Part shown: one piece after another, positions 1 through 11,876 of the stretch
Numbering within the stretch: position 1 is the stretch's first letter
Layout of the letters: each line of letters opens with the position of its first letter
Origin: Schoenoplectus triqueter
Taxonomy: Eukaryota > Streptophyta > Magnoliopsida > Poales > Cyperaceae
Length of the DNA stretch: 64,000 nt
NCBI GenBank assembly: GCA_964058805.1
Contig: CAXKVV010000004.1
Span: 62,001-126,000, forward strand
Reading direction: 5' to 3'
The notes under the pieces: generated by a model
The model's input: the letters and a program-made list of their open reading frames with translations, nothing else
What the model was told of the DNA's origin: nothing
Databases searched by the model: none
Program-made: the position numbers and the translations under genes

Positions 1-3000
1 TTATATCAAGAAAATTAATCTAGTTCATAAATTTTAGACTATTCGATTTATTCAGTTTATCCGATTTAGAAGGAAATATATAATGAACCAAAAAATGAAA
101 ACCAAATTTACTCAAATTTTCAACCGAACCGAAAGTTTTGAACAAAAAAAAACGAACAAAATAATCCAAAATTTAATGGTTTGATTGTAATCCAATTAAC
201 CGACCCATTTGCACATAACTAAGTATTTAAGGGTGGATAAAGTACAAACTATGTACTAACTGATACCCAATGCAAGTAAGGATGAGTAATCAATCGTATG
301 CAAATTAATTTTTAATAAATGTGCAAGTTCTTGATATCTTACAATTTTTTTTTTGTTTTCATAATTGTTAATGAAGAAAGTATTCTAAATTATATAGAAT
401 TTTATTAAAGTAGATGACTTACAAGGAAAATTCGCAGCAATCAATCAATCATTACTTTTTCTCACTGCGCGTTCAACTCAAATCTAAATCTTTCAATTCT
501 TTTTTATGTAATTATTACTATTACAAATTTTCTATGACAGACAAGACGACTTTTAAGAATTTTTTTAGCAACCTGTAATAGAAAGACACACATGTAAAGT
601 TAACTTGTCTGACATTGTGCACAGTGTGTATGACATCTACGACATTAATTTATAGATGGATCATGGACATGGTGAATTTGATTTTAGTAAAATTTTTATC
701 CGGGGATTCTTGATAATTATTTATTTTAACATTTTTAATGATTATCTTAGATAAATTTTAAAAAATATATGAAGAAATATTTCTACAAGTATATTCTTAA
801 CTTATAAGTTGATTGTATTTCAAGTTTCAACTAATTAGAGTGTAATTTCATTTTTTATCAAGGATCATCAAAATTATATAATAATATAGTGATTTAAAAT
901 TTGATGGCCTTTGATAGAAATGAAATAATAATAATACTCAAAGTACATGCAACTTAAGACACAATAAATCTATAAGTTTATAAATATATTTGTAAAAAAA
1001 TTTCATTTATAAATATTTATGAATCTATTTGAGATTGATTGTCAAAATTGACAAAATAAGTAGTTGTCAAGAGATCCCACCCTATGAAAATTATACAAAA
1101 ATATTAGCCAAAAAAGAATAATAATCGAATCTCTTATCTGCAAACCTTATTTGTACACGGCGTTGAGTATAAACACTTTTTAATAATATAATCTCTAACT
1201 CAAGTTTTCAAATATATATTTTGAAAATATTTATATTTAACATTATGTACAAATGTGTTGTGCAAAATCTAATGTCAAAAAATAATTTATCTTATGAAAA
1301 CTTGTTTGAGGAATGCAAAATATTAAATATTAAAGAATACTCGACATACACTGATATATATTTTTTTTTTGAGGAAAGTACATTGATATAAATTACCATT
1401 ACGTCTTCATCATACTTTGTCACTACTATGTAGGTTCTGATAGAAACAAAATCTCAAATTTCAAATAACAATTCACATAAGCTAAATTGTGTGCATAAAA
1501 GTTATATTATTTTGTTTTTAACTTTGAAAGAATATGAAAAAAATAGTTCATTGAGAAATTGTCTTCATCGATTAAAATTTTATAAGCCCTCGATATATTT
1601 ATGTGATAAAATTGATATCGATTCCCGTTAATAGCTTATAAGTTGAAATATTTATAAAGTTTCCTGAAATAAAATGATTTAAACACTCAAATAAATATTA
1701 AACAGATATTAAAAGATACATAATACATACAAAATATTAATTGAAACCGATCAAAAAATCTCGAAAGTTGCATAACACAAACAAGGTAAATTACTGAACT
1801 CCATGTCACGAAAGGAAACATGAAATGAATCGGTGCCGTCCCTAATTGCTAAAAATTCAAACGTCTAAGTGTAGGCTTTCTCTTTTTAGATTAACAATAA
1901 ATGCAGCAAGTTCCAAATTTGCAGTGACAAGCTATCATGTCATAAAAAGATAGTGATTGTTTCGCCAGTATTCCTGCCCAATTAGCCAAAAATTAAGCAT
2001 ATCCAGACAAAGCTTGAAAAGATTGATATCAACCCAGTAAATAAATCCTTCTATAGGTTCTAAAAATTGACTATAGCAGATAATTGAAGGGTGGGAAAAA
2101 AAAATCTGATCCTACTTTAAGAAATCTAATCAGTTTAAGATCAGAATCCGATCTGATTTGTTAAAAGTTGAGTGATCTATATTCAACTTGAACTCGATCA
2201 GTCGATACCAAAAGCCTAAAGAAATCATAATCTGATTAATTCAGATCAAAATCATTCAAAATCTGAATTTGTTTGGAATCCAAACCTGACTGGTCCAGCA
2301 TGACAGCTCAACCGACACAATTCGACTCTGGAGAAAAAAGGAAGAAGAACTCAACTAGTACCTCAAGTCAAATTATTAGGATGATAATTCAAAAGAAGCA
2401 AATTCTCCAATCTAACTGATTTTGTACTTTGAATCTGCCCGACTTGAATACAAAATTGATACAAGACATAATCTGAAACTCAAATGACCAATGAGGCAAA
2501 TCCAAAAGAATATTTAAACCCAAATTTCCACCTATTGATTATGAAGACATAAATTTCAGTTCCAGAAGAAACTGAAATCATACCAATGTTGTTGGACTAA
2601 AATTTCAATCAAAGCATGTCTGTTTGTTCCCCGTTTTGTCATTTTTATGAAACTGATAGGACTGAAAATGGGTAAGCGAATGGATTTTTTTTTTTTAAGA
2701 AAATGAAAGTGGGAGGAAAAAAGACAGAGCTGTGTGGGAAAAGAAATAACACTGCTGCAGATTTTCCCTTGCTACAAAAAGTACTTGAAAAGGAAGACAC
2801 TGTTAGAGTCATTCCCTTGAATAACCATTGTGGATTAACATATATATACATCCTCAATCTATATATTATCAGATTTACTTGTGAGTTAATTTGCACAACA
2901 TCTAAATAAAATAAAATAGGATAAATGTTTGGGCATACATCAAGTTTAAAAAAAAAATGTTTGGTTGTACATAAGAGTAGTGTGTTCCTGCTTTCTTGTT

Positions 3001-3500
3001 GGTTTCCATTTTTTTTTTCCTTGGAGCAGAGGGCAGTTGCCCTTCTGAATTTCATTTTCACATGTTCAGACAGATTCATAAAACTATCTAATTGTTAAGA
3101 TAAAGTCTGCTTGTATCCAATGTGAATAAGGTCCGTCCTTCTGACATACTGGTTTCTTATATGCCTGTCTTTTGCTAATACTTGTTGTTTGATCTTTTGA
3201 GATGTATATTATGCTTGATGACATTGAAACCTCATAAAAAATCCCTTCCATAACAGTTTTTGGATGGGATTTTGTTATATATGTGTTGCATTGTGGCGGG
3301 ATTTAATAAATTTGGTATGTGGAAATGATGTTAAAACTTGGTTTTGGTAAAAGGAATATCTTTGGTGCTTGATACTACTACTTTGCTAATGACAAATATT
3401 GTATTGAAATTATAGATGATACATATGACAAAGTATTTTTGAGCTGGATATCTGAAGGCAACAAATTAAGGAGGGTATCAGAAGGAAAACAATCATTTCA
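1..3500. other. AT-rich intergenic flank
   Basis: I see no supportable gene in this stretch. It is AT-rich with short homopolymer runs. Around 2090-2300 there is a patch rich in ATCTGAT/GATCAGAT-like motifs, perhaps the relic of a repeat. The open frames near 2645-3079 are A/T-run translations with no recognisable domain. The last few hundred bases would be the promoter of the GH3 gene that starts at 3635. Confidence 0.6.
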
Positions 3501-3553
3501 GAGGTTGCATGTGCAACATTGTAAAGGGTGTATGGCAGCCATTTCCCATCGCC

Positions 3554-3560
3554 TATAAAA
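3554..3560 (+). promoter_or_regulatory. TATA box of the GH3 gene
   Basis: TATAAAA lies about 80 bases before the chosen ATG at 3635, so transcription would be expected to start near 3585. This supports the ATG at 3635 over the longer in-frame reading from 3509, whose first codons would lie upstream of the transcript start. Confidence 0.6.
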
Positions 3561-3634
3561 GGGCGTCTAGGACTTTAAACCATCACTTGACAGAATATAT
3601 ATTAATTGATATTTGTTTACCGTCTTGTTTAGCA

Positions 3635-6600
3635 ATGAATGGTAAAAAATTGGAGTTCAAAGGAGAAGAGGCTCTAAGAGATCTTGAGAGACTGACAATA
3701 AATGCAAGAGAGGTGCAAGCAACAATCTTAACTGATATTCTCTCTAGAAATAGAGAAACTGAGTATTTTAGAATACACATGAAGGGTGCAAAGGATATTT
3801 CTGAATTCAAAGCTAGGGTTCCGATCGTCACATACAAGCATATTCTTCCATATATTGAAAGGATATCCAATGGTGAGGATTCATCGATCATTTCCGGTCA
3901 CCCCATCATTGAGTTGCTAAGAAGGTCCAACTTTTTATTGTCTTCTAGTAAAGTTGCATCAATCTGTTGTTATTTTACTTCCCTGTTTCCAAGCTTTGTT
4001 CTCTTCCGGTTAATAGGATGATCTTTTAATTATACAAAATTTGCACCAAACATATGAAAATGAAACTGGAATAGCTGTGATATTCTCCTCAATTTTCATT
4101 TTTAAAGAGTTTAGGGTTGGTTATAAAAATACAATAAGGAATTTTATAGGCATTCAAAATAATTAAAACTTGATGTACGTCTTTTTTCATGATTGCTTCA
4201 ACAATATTATCTCGGAGGACAAGTACATAAATAGGAACTTATCTTTTCATATGTGAATATATTCTAGCTCTGGGACAACAGGAGGGGAGCCTAGACTGAT
4301 GCCATCCATTGCAGAAGATCTTGATCGCCGAACATATGTGTACAATCTCCTCATGCCTATTATGAGCAAGTAAGATGTCACTATTTTTCTTTGTTTTATT
4401 TAAACGAAGGGAACATAACAATATGATGATATTGAAAAAGGAAGAGAAAATTTCAGGAAGCAGCAAAAGAAAAGAAAAAAATATATTTTTGTACAATAGT
4501 GCTTCATTTCTAACGAGAAGTAACTGCTCTAACCATAGCAATAACTTTTCAACTTATTTTTTCTTAACAACAAAGCATTTATGGGCTCTGAAATATTTTT
4601 TCCTTTTGGCACTTTATAAAAGTACATATTTATGCTGTTGCTTTCAAGTAAACAACATCGCGTTGGAAGTAGTTATTTTTAAGTACTAGTGCCTGAAATT
4701 CCGAAAACATCAATTATGGATTCTGGACTGCCACAAAATTACTATGAAGACATTAGTTGCATCATACCCCCTGTTTAGATCAGATGAAATATCCACCCTA
4801 TTGTAGAAGGCTGACAATTCAGACCATCACATTTTAAATATTTTTTGACTGTACAGTATCCAAGTGAAGTTATATATAAAAAAGAAATCTCATACAGAAC
4901 TTTATATTGCTTCTGCTATTATTTGTATAACTAAAGTGAAATTCTCTAGGCACCTGTCTGGTCTTGACAAGGGCAAGGTAATGCACCTCCTTTTCATTAA
5001 GGACGAAACAGTATTGCCATCTGGCATACCCGCACGTTCTGTTTTGACCAGCTACTACAAGAGTGATCATTTCAGATGCAGAGGTGCTGATCCATACAAT
5101 GACTTGACCAGCCCTAATGAGGTTATTTTGTGCCCTGATAGTCACCAGAGCATGTACTGCCAGCTCTTGTCAGGTTTGATTCACCGTCATAGTATCCTTC
5201 GACTGGGGGCTGTATTTGCCTCCGCTCTTCTTCGTTCGATCACCTTTTTGGAACGAAACTGGCTGGAATTAACAAATGACATCCGTTTGGGTCAATTAAA
5301 CACTACCATAACTGACCGTGCATGCCGGGCTGTCATGTCACATATGCTTCAGTCTCCTAATCCATTGCTCGCAGATGAAATTGAGTCAATTTGTAACAAT
5401 GCTTCCTGGCGGGGCATACTAGTCCATTTATGGCCCAAGGTTAAGTGCATAGAAGCAGTTTTGACTGGGACAATGGCACAGTACATACCCATGTTGGAGT
5501 TCTATAGTGGAGGGACTATTCCTTTGGTTTGCACCATGTATGCTTCATCTGAATCCTACTTTGGCGTGAACATAAATCCTTTATGCCATCCAAATGATGT
5601 GTCTTACACTGTGTTGCCTAACATGGCATATTTTGAGTTTATAGAATTGGACAATGAATTAAGATATGGAGATGAAGAGGAGGTTCAGAAAGAGAAGGTG
5701 GTTGATTTGGTTGATGTCCAGGTCGGAAGATACTATGAGATTGTGGTAACGACTTTTTCTGGTAAGCTTCTTCCAATTTTTGTCTACATAATCAGGAAAT
5801 TTTCAGGCTTCCTTGAATTTGTGTCCTTTGCTAGGTAGTTTTTTTTTGTTGATATCCTTGTGATTTACAAGGTCATGCCGGTCTTTTTAATTTTGAAAAG
5901 AATTCAAAATAGACAAATATATAAGGTTTAAATAGTAAAACACAAATATGTAAGGTTTAAATAGTAAAAGACAACCCTCTCAGGTATTAAATATCACAAA
6001 CATCAGAAAAACATCAAATACCTTTGCTTGTTAGGTCAAATACCTTCACAGTACATAAGTGAACCTAATCAGTTAGTTTGATTGCAAGGATTGAAAACTA
6101 ACATCTCTAAAATCAAATTTACAAGAAAGAGGGTTGAATCTTCATTTTAATAATGAAACTTTTGTGTATTGATCTAATCAAACTTTTCTCACAAACTATC
6201 ATTGGTATCTCAGGACTTTACAGGTACAGAGTTGGTGATGTGCTACAGGCAACAGAATTTTACAACAATGCCCCACAATTTAAGTTTATTGGTCGCAGAA
6301 ATGTCATTCTCAGCATTGATACTGACAAGACGAATGAAGAGGACCTCCACAAGAGTGTCACCATAGCCAAAGAAATCTTACAGAAACAAAACTACCTTCT
6401 CATTGAGTATACTAGCTATGCTAACAGCTCCAGCATGCCAGGACATTATGTCCTGTTTTGGGAGATTAAATTAATGCCTGAGAAATTAGGACCAGGCAAC
6501 ATGCAATGTTTAATTGATCCAAAACTTATTGAGAGCTGCTGTTTTGCCATTGAGGAATCACTTGATTATGTGTATAGGCGTTGCCGTACACATGACAGGT

Positions 6601-7154
6601 ACATTGTTGGTACTTTTGCACTGCCCATTTTTTTTTTCACTGTCTATGCTTATGAAGACTTTATAAAAGGTAGTCCAATTTAACTTGAATTTTCCTTTTT
6701 CGTATTTACTCTTCTCGACTTGAGGTTGATTCCAATTTTATCATATGGAACCCTCTCTATTTTGGGAAATACAAACATACTACCAATGGAGGCCATATCA
6801 GCCTATATTGAGCTAAAGAAATATTATATATTTGTTCATGACAAGGTGAGATGGTCTGGACTGCCCAGGTCTATTGATCTATTAGAAATGGGTTTTATTG
6901 TTTTTTTTGTAAATGCCCTTCAATTATTTATTACGAACATATTGTAACATGTCAGGTCAGTGGGGCCCTTGGAAATCAGGCTGGTTGAGTGTGGAACATT
7001 TGAGGCATTGATGGATCTATTGATAAGTCAGGGAAGTTCCATTAATCAATACAAAACACCAAGATGCATTGAGCCAGGACCAGCACTTGAGCTGCTCAAT
7101 TCTAAGGTCATAAGCTGCTACTTCAGCCCAAGAGACCCAACGTGGAATGCTTGA
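3635..7154 (+). CDS. GH3: GH3 family indole-3-acetic acid-amido synthetase, GH3.17-like (5 exons)
   Basis: GH3 enzymes adenylate a plant hormone carboxylate and join it to an amino acid in the cytosol. Exons I read: 3635-3924, 4268-4369, 4950-5761, 6214-6598, 6956-7154. All introns are GT-AG, phases agree, and the sum is 1788 nt (595 codons plus stop), close to the usual ~600 residues. Exon 2 opens with the nucleotide-binding motif SSGTTGGEP. Exon 3 has [29 protein letters not shown] and the second nucleotide motif YASSESYFG. Exon 4 begins with YRYRVGD and has [16 protein letters not shown]. Exon 5 reads [20 protein letters not shown] and INQYKTPRC, ending [21 protein letters not shown] and the SPRDPTW end are closest to what I know of Arabidopsis GH3.17, which prefers auxin and glutamate; substrate here is inferred. 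I saw no break and judge it intact. Confidence 0.94.
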
Positions 7155-8422
7155 TTGGGAAGAGAAAGAAGCCTTTTCTTCATTTTTGTTCTTTTCCTTC
7201 ATCCTTTTTATGGTTCAGGGGATGAGCAAAACATAGTTTTGAAGTGCAGTGAACATCATAGGATAAGAATCATGAGTTGGTTCAGAGTGGCAGCCTTTCT
7301 TTTTATTTTGGTGTTAAGAGATATACGCAACAATTAAAGCAGGATCGCAAACAAAATTTAGCAATGTTTGAAGTTTTCAGTTACTAGGTTTTAGTTACAC
7401 TTCCCTTGTCGGCAATAAATATCATCAGTACATTGTAGAATAATAGTACTTTTAACTCAATTCTTATACCAAGCTATTTACTACAATCATTTGTTTACAG
7501 CTAACAGAGAGATCTTGTAAAGTAAGATACTCCAGTTAACTCTAGCCAGTTCTACATAGGTGATTTGATTTGTTATTCCAAACTTCTTTACCCTCAACTA
7601 CTTTCTATCATCCCAGTTAGATTTCTTAGTAGGATTTATTTCAGCTGGTTTTTAATAAGGAATCTACGGGCTCTGCATGACCAGCCCGCTTATTTTGATG
7701 ACATAGAGGGGCTCATATGTAATATTGGAGCCCAATAGAGAGATCTGTCAAGCTGATGCAAATAACACTTGATTCTATATGTATGATGTAATGGGCTCAG
7801 GATTACTATGGTCGCTGGTAACAGTTCCCCAGTTTTCTTTTATTCAACTTTTTGTTAAATTGAGTTTTAGAGCAACACATGTAAGGCATCAGTATGTATG
7901 ATGGCATTTCAACTGATTGGAGTGCACATTGCTATTAGACATGGTTGCTTCAATGAGTCGGAATGGAATTTTTTTTTTGAGTAAAAGATTAGTCAGAGTG
8001 GAAGATAAATGAATCACACAAGAATTTATCATTATATCTATTCATTCCTTCTAAGTTAAATTATTTTTCTTTCTCTTCTCATCAGTTAGTCAAGATCATC
8101 GGAAAAATATTATTTTATCATATCTTTTCTTTAGATAAGACCCAGAGATCATATATGTTCCCCAGCAAAATGCTCTTCAAATGACTGATAAAACAATAAA
8201 AGTCGCCGTGACATAAGAATGCAGATTATTGCACAGCATTTAAGGCATGCTCCACCATTAGGTAGAACCCGCTCATCAGTGTCTTTCTAATGAGGATTAT
8301 ACCAGGACGTGTAACAGGGAAACAATTCCTGTTAGACTCTGACAACGAACTAAAAGATATACCTTCTAGGAGCCAAATGCAATGTTATAATAAAATCTAT
8401 ACCTTCTAGGCGCCAAACTCTT
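7155..8422. other. GH3 3' flank, no gene seen
   Basis: This stretch holds the probable 3' untranslated region of the GH3 gene and then AT-rich spacer. Short open frames here, for example 7155-7337, have no recognisable content. Confidence 0.5.
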
Positions 8423-8776
8423 CTAATCGAGAGCCTCTTGTGTTCTCTTCTCACTGGGGAATTCTGTCGAACATGTGGTAGGCAAAACTTGTGCTTCCAG
8501 GCCATCTCCAATCTCCAACATTTTGGTCCCCCTTATGTAATTTGTTATTTCGCAGAGCCCATTAAAATCACAGTCCAATGTCTCCCACGGTCCCACCTCT
8601 AATTCCGCCCAATGCCTCCCCCAGTCCCCATTTCTCCAAAAAGAAACCAATAAATTATCTTCTTCTTTTTTAATCTCATCAGCGTGTTTCGGAGTGACGG
8701 TGTAGAGTGGCCTTAAAAATTGCAAAGGAATTTGTCGGTCCGTAACAGATAAAAGAGGAACTCTCTTGATGCTCAC
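8423..8776 (-). CDS. Unrecognised 117-codon ORF
   Basis: An ATG-initiated frame of 117 codons, less AT-rich than its surroundings. It contains tryptophan-rich stretches (FWRNGDWGRHWAELEVGPW) and no domain I recognise. I see no signal peptide, membrane segment or intron. A TGGGCCCA palindrome, the type of site bound by TCP factors, lies just upstream of its start near 8787. It could be a small gene, an exon of a longer gene, or chance in a GC-richer promoter-like patch. I lean towards the last two. Confidence 0.2.
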   Translation of the reverse strand: MSIKRVPLLSVTDRQIPLQFLRPLYTVTPKHADEIKKEEDNLLVSFWRNGDWGRHWAELEVGPWETLDCDFNGLCEITNYIRGTKMLEIGDGLEAQVLPTTCSTEFPSEKRTQEALD

Positions 8777-9039
8777 TGATCTTCTGGGCCCAGCTTTAGC
8801 TGTTTTTTTTAACTATTTTATTTTATAGGCTCACAGCGGGCAATCTTCGATTATTGGGATTTTTATTTTTAAATCATTAATTTTAGAAAGAACACTATTT
8901 TAGAAAGATAAGTGATTATTAGAATGCTCGTTAGCAATACAATATCCTTTGTTATCTGTAAGAAAACTTGGTTTGCTCACATACCACTAAAAAAAATTAT
9001 GACTAATACAACAAAATAAAATATTAACCAAGATTAATT

Positions 9040-9420
9040 TAACTCATAGAGAATGGACAAAAGATACAAAGTGCATCTTTTGTAACACAAATGAAATAGT
9101 ATAACAACTATCATTCATTGTTCTATAGCATCCTGCATCTGGAATTGAGGAGTTGTGGAGAATAGACAACTACATTCCCACAAAGACAGTAATTTTTGTT
9201 AAATGTTAAGAGCAGTTATTCTCTGGGTTATATGGATTGAAATGAACAGATTAGTTTTTCAACATGGTAACTATAAAAGTATAAGGACCATAGATAATTC
9301 CATTATAATCCTAATTAAATTTTGGTGTCAAGTTAAAGGTAATAAATACATAGATAATCTATATCTAATACTACTATCTGATCTAGTTCATTACCTATGC
9401 AGTGCACAATAAGAAGTTCA
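9040..9420 (+). pseudogene. Relic of a LINE C-terminal (zf-RVT-like) region
   Basis: Translation gives a cysteine motif of the LINE zinc-binding type (KCIFCNTNE), then stop-interrupted text, then AVILWVIWIEMNRLVFQH, which resembles the conserved W-x-I/L-W-x-x-R/M-N-x-x-x-F block at the end of plant L1-like ORF2. Several in-frame stops make it non-functional. No clear target duplication was seen. It is separate from the better preserved LINE starting at 9962. Confidence 0.55.
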
Positions 9421-9945
9421 TGTCTAATGTTTATAGAGGAAGATGAATGGTCTGTCAAAGAAGCTGATTAAAAACTGTTAACTAAACATAATTAATAGTT
9501 TGGTACTTTTTAGATTCTAAAGCCATTTCTTTTCCTTCTGGTCCTTTCATTTGTTTGCCTTTCTGTTTTGTGATTTTGTGACAGCAGAGTTTGAAAAGTT
9601 AAGAGGCAAACAGGAATTGTTGGTTAAGCTTGAAGAGGAGACTAGCTAATTTTAGACACGTTAAGAAGTGAAAAATTTACACTTTTGTTGACGTTATGAT
9701 GATCTGATTATTTTAGTTAAACTCTATTACAATTAGTTAAAACCTGATGCATATTTTTGTTAATTCATAGGGACTATTAAATGCACCCTATAACCGCAAG
9801 AGGATGTGGTACCAATTTGAACTCTTATTTTGTAATGAAGCAGATAATAATATATTACTTTTTCCAAAAAAATTATTAATTTTAGAGAGCATATGCAGAG
9901 CCAGAAATATTTTCAAATAGTGATAATAATAAAATAATTACATTC

Positions 9946-9961
9946 AAATCATTAAATTGTA
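9946..9961. repeat. Target-site duplication, left copy (LINE)
   Basis: The 16-base word AAATCATTAAATTGTA occurs here and again at 11586-11601, exactly bracketing the LINE sequence. Confidence 0.9.
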
Positions 9962-10034
9962 GGTTGCAGGCAAAGCTTACTTTATGCAGATGTTTAAACA
10001 TCAGGTTGCAGGCAAAGTTTACTTTATGCAGATG
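9962..10034 (+). repeat. 31-bp duplication at the LINE 5' junction
   Basis: The first 31 bases of the truncated LINE (9962-9992) recur at 10004-10034 with one C/T change, separated by 11 bases. Both copies carry the start of the YADD-coding stretch. The duplication sits exactly at the 5' end of the insert. Confidence 0.85.
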
Positions 10035-11585
10035 ACATGCTAATATTTTTAGAAGCTCAGCAAGTAAGTTTGCTGAAGCTAGTATTCTCCTTGTTGCAAG
10101 ACTTTTCGGTTCTAAAACTGAATTTGCACAAATCTGAGTTGCTGGTAATGGCAGATCAACATGGGAAAGAACAAATGTTAGCACACATAATGCACTGCCA
10201 GGCAGCTACATTTCCAATAATTCACCTAAGACTGCCTCTCTCTGATACAAAGTCGCCTAAAGAATCCTTCAAATAATTCAAAGAGAAAAAAAGTAACTGT
10301 CGGGGTAGAAAGCTGAAACGCTTTCGATAGGAGGATGGTTAATACTGCTCAACTCTGTTCACACAGCCCAGCCAGTCTACTATACCTAAATGGGTTATTT
10401 CTAAGCTCGATAAAATTAGAAGGAGATTCCTTTGGCACGGGCATAAAGATTCTCAGGGGCAAAGCCGTTCCATATGCTTGGTGAGTTGGGCGGTAGTGAC
10501 AAGAAGCAAGCACTTAGGAGGTCTAGGAGTCAGAGATTTGGAGCAAATGAATAAATCATTAATGATGAAATGGATGTGGCATCGGTTGCATGACGGGGAT
10601 ACATGATGGAAAGAAATGACAAAGACTTTGGGAGACCATATCAGGCCATGGGAAATGAACCATACGTCACAATTCTGGTCAAGCATCAGGGTTCTAGTTC
10701 CTTTATTCCAATCGTCGAAAGTTTGTAATAGACAATGGCACCAAAATTCAATTCTAGCATGATAATTGGGGGCAGGGCGCATTGAAGCTAAGATTTCTGC
10801 TGCAGAACTACATCAGGAAGGAAATTGGCACTTGTTACCTATTGCCAACCTAGATATGCAGGCTCAGGAAGAGATGCGAAGATTACAGCTAGAAATTGAT
10901 AATGTGCATCTTACTCAAGGGTCGGACCAAGTTCAATGGACTAGAGAAGCTTCATTCAAATTTTCTGCACAATCAACTTATCGTTTCAACATTGAAACGC
11001 CATATACCAGTAACAATATAAGCAAGTTATGGGAGATAAAAGCCCCTCTGCGAGTGCAAGTCTTCCTATGGTTGTTATTGCGAGATAAGTTTCTTACAAT
11101 GGAAGCTATACGGAACAGAGAATGGATAGTCGTCAGCGTGTGTTATATGTGTCGACAGCAAAATGAAACAGTGGTCCACGTGTTCAATGAATGCTATTTC
11201 GCAAGGCAATTAAGAAATTACATTGCAGATTCAATATCAGCATCAACACGCCCTTGTGGAAAATACAAAACATCAAACTCTCCTACCGAACTATTAACTG
11301 AAAATCAGGATATGTACTGACGGCAAGTTGAAGCAACAACGAATTTCATCATATGGCGTGAGAGGTGCAGGCATATATTTTCTGACAGAGAGCAAGGGCT
11401 GGTCGAAGTGGCATGCGAGATGCATCAGGAGCTTAGACATTGGTTTGCAACATAACTACGCTTTAGGGTTTTGCTAAAGTTAATAATCAGTCATGTATAT
11501 ACTCTTTCTTTTTATGTAATAATTGACTTAACTCATCACAAAATTAATGAAATTTACAGGCTTGATCCATATCTTTTTCTCAAAA
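9962..11585 (+). mobile_element. 5'-truncated L1-like LINE retrotransposon
   Basis: Degenerate 3' part of a plant non-LTR retrotransposon, bracketed by a perfect 16-bp target duplication. From about 10020 it encodes the reverse transcriptase LYADDMLIF catalytic block and FSVLKLNLHKSELL. Next comes the C-terminal region (KLDKIRRRFLWHG, SKHLGGLGVRDLEQMNKSLMMKW) and then a zf-RVT-type end around 10930-11320 (LWEIKAPLRVQVFLWLLLR, CYMCRQQNETVVHVFNECYF). Frames are broken by shifts and stops, so it is dead. The N-terminal endonuclease and most of the reverse transcriptase are missing, as expected for aborted target-primed reverse transcription. The 3' end runs into CTCAAAAAA, a short A tail. It lies just beyond the 3' end of the PCC13-62 gene at 11877. 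Confidence 0.9.
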
Positions 11586-11601
11586 AAATCATTAAATTGT
11601 A
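11586..11601. repeat. Target-site duplication, right copy (LINE)
   Basis: Perfect 16-base match to 9946-9961. Confidence 0.9.
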
Positions 11602-11876
11602 ATTATGATTCCTTGATTCAATAGTGGAAACCTCTATATTTTTATTGGGCACAAGTATCTTGTAAACTGTACGGATATGACATATAGCAATATAAATTAT
11701 GCTTACAATATTTTATTTCAGAATTAAATTAGGATTACAAAAGGCTCCAATTAATCATGAAACAGCCTTTCTCTTCCTTTTTATTAGAAATTCCAAATAA
11801 AAGAAATTATCAAACAACTACCTAAATTAAAAACAGAAATAGCTCATACAAGAGAAATTTATGAAATGTCAAGAAA

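Noticed and set aside
2645..3079. 144-codon minus-strand frame
   Set aside because: Rich in F/K runs from homopolymers, with no domain, and it lies in promoter-like sequence upstream of GH3.
3509..3634. In-frame upstream extension of the GH3 protein
   Set aside because: The TATA box at 3554-3560 puts the transcript start inside it, and the added residues do not resemble GH3 N termini.
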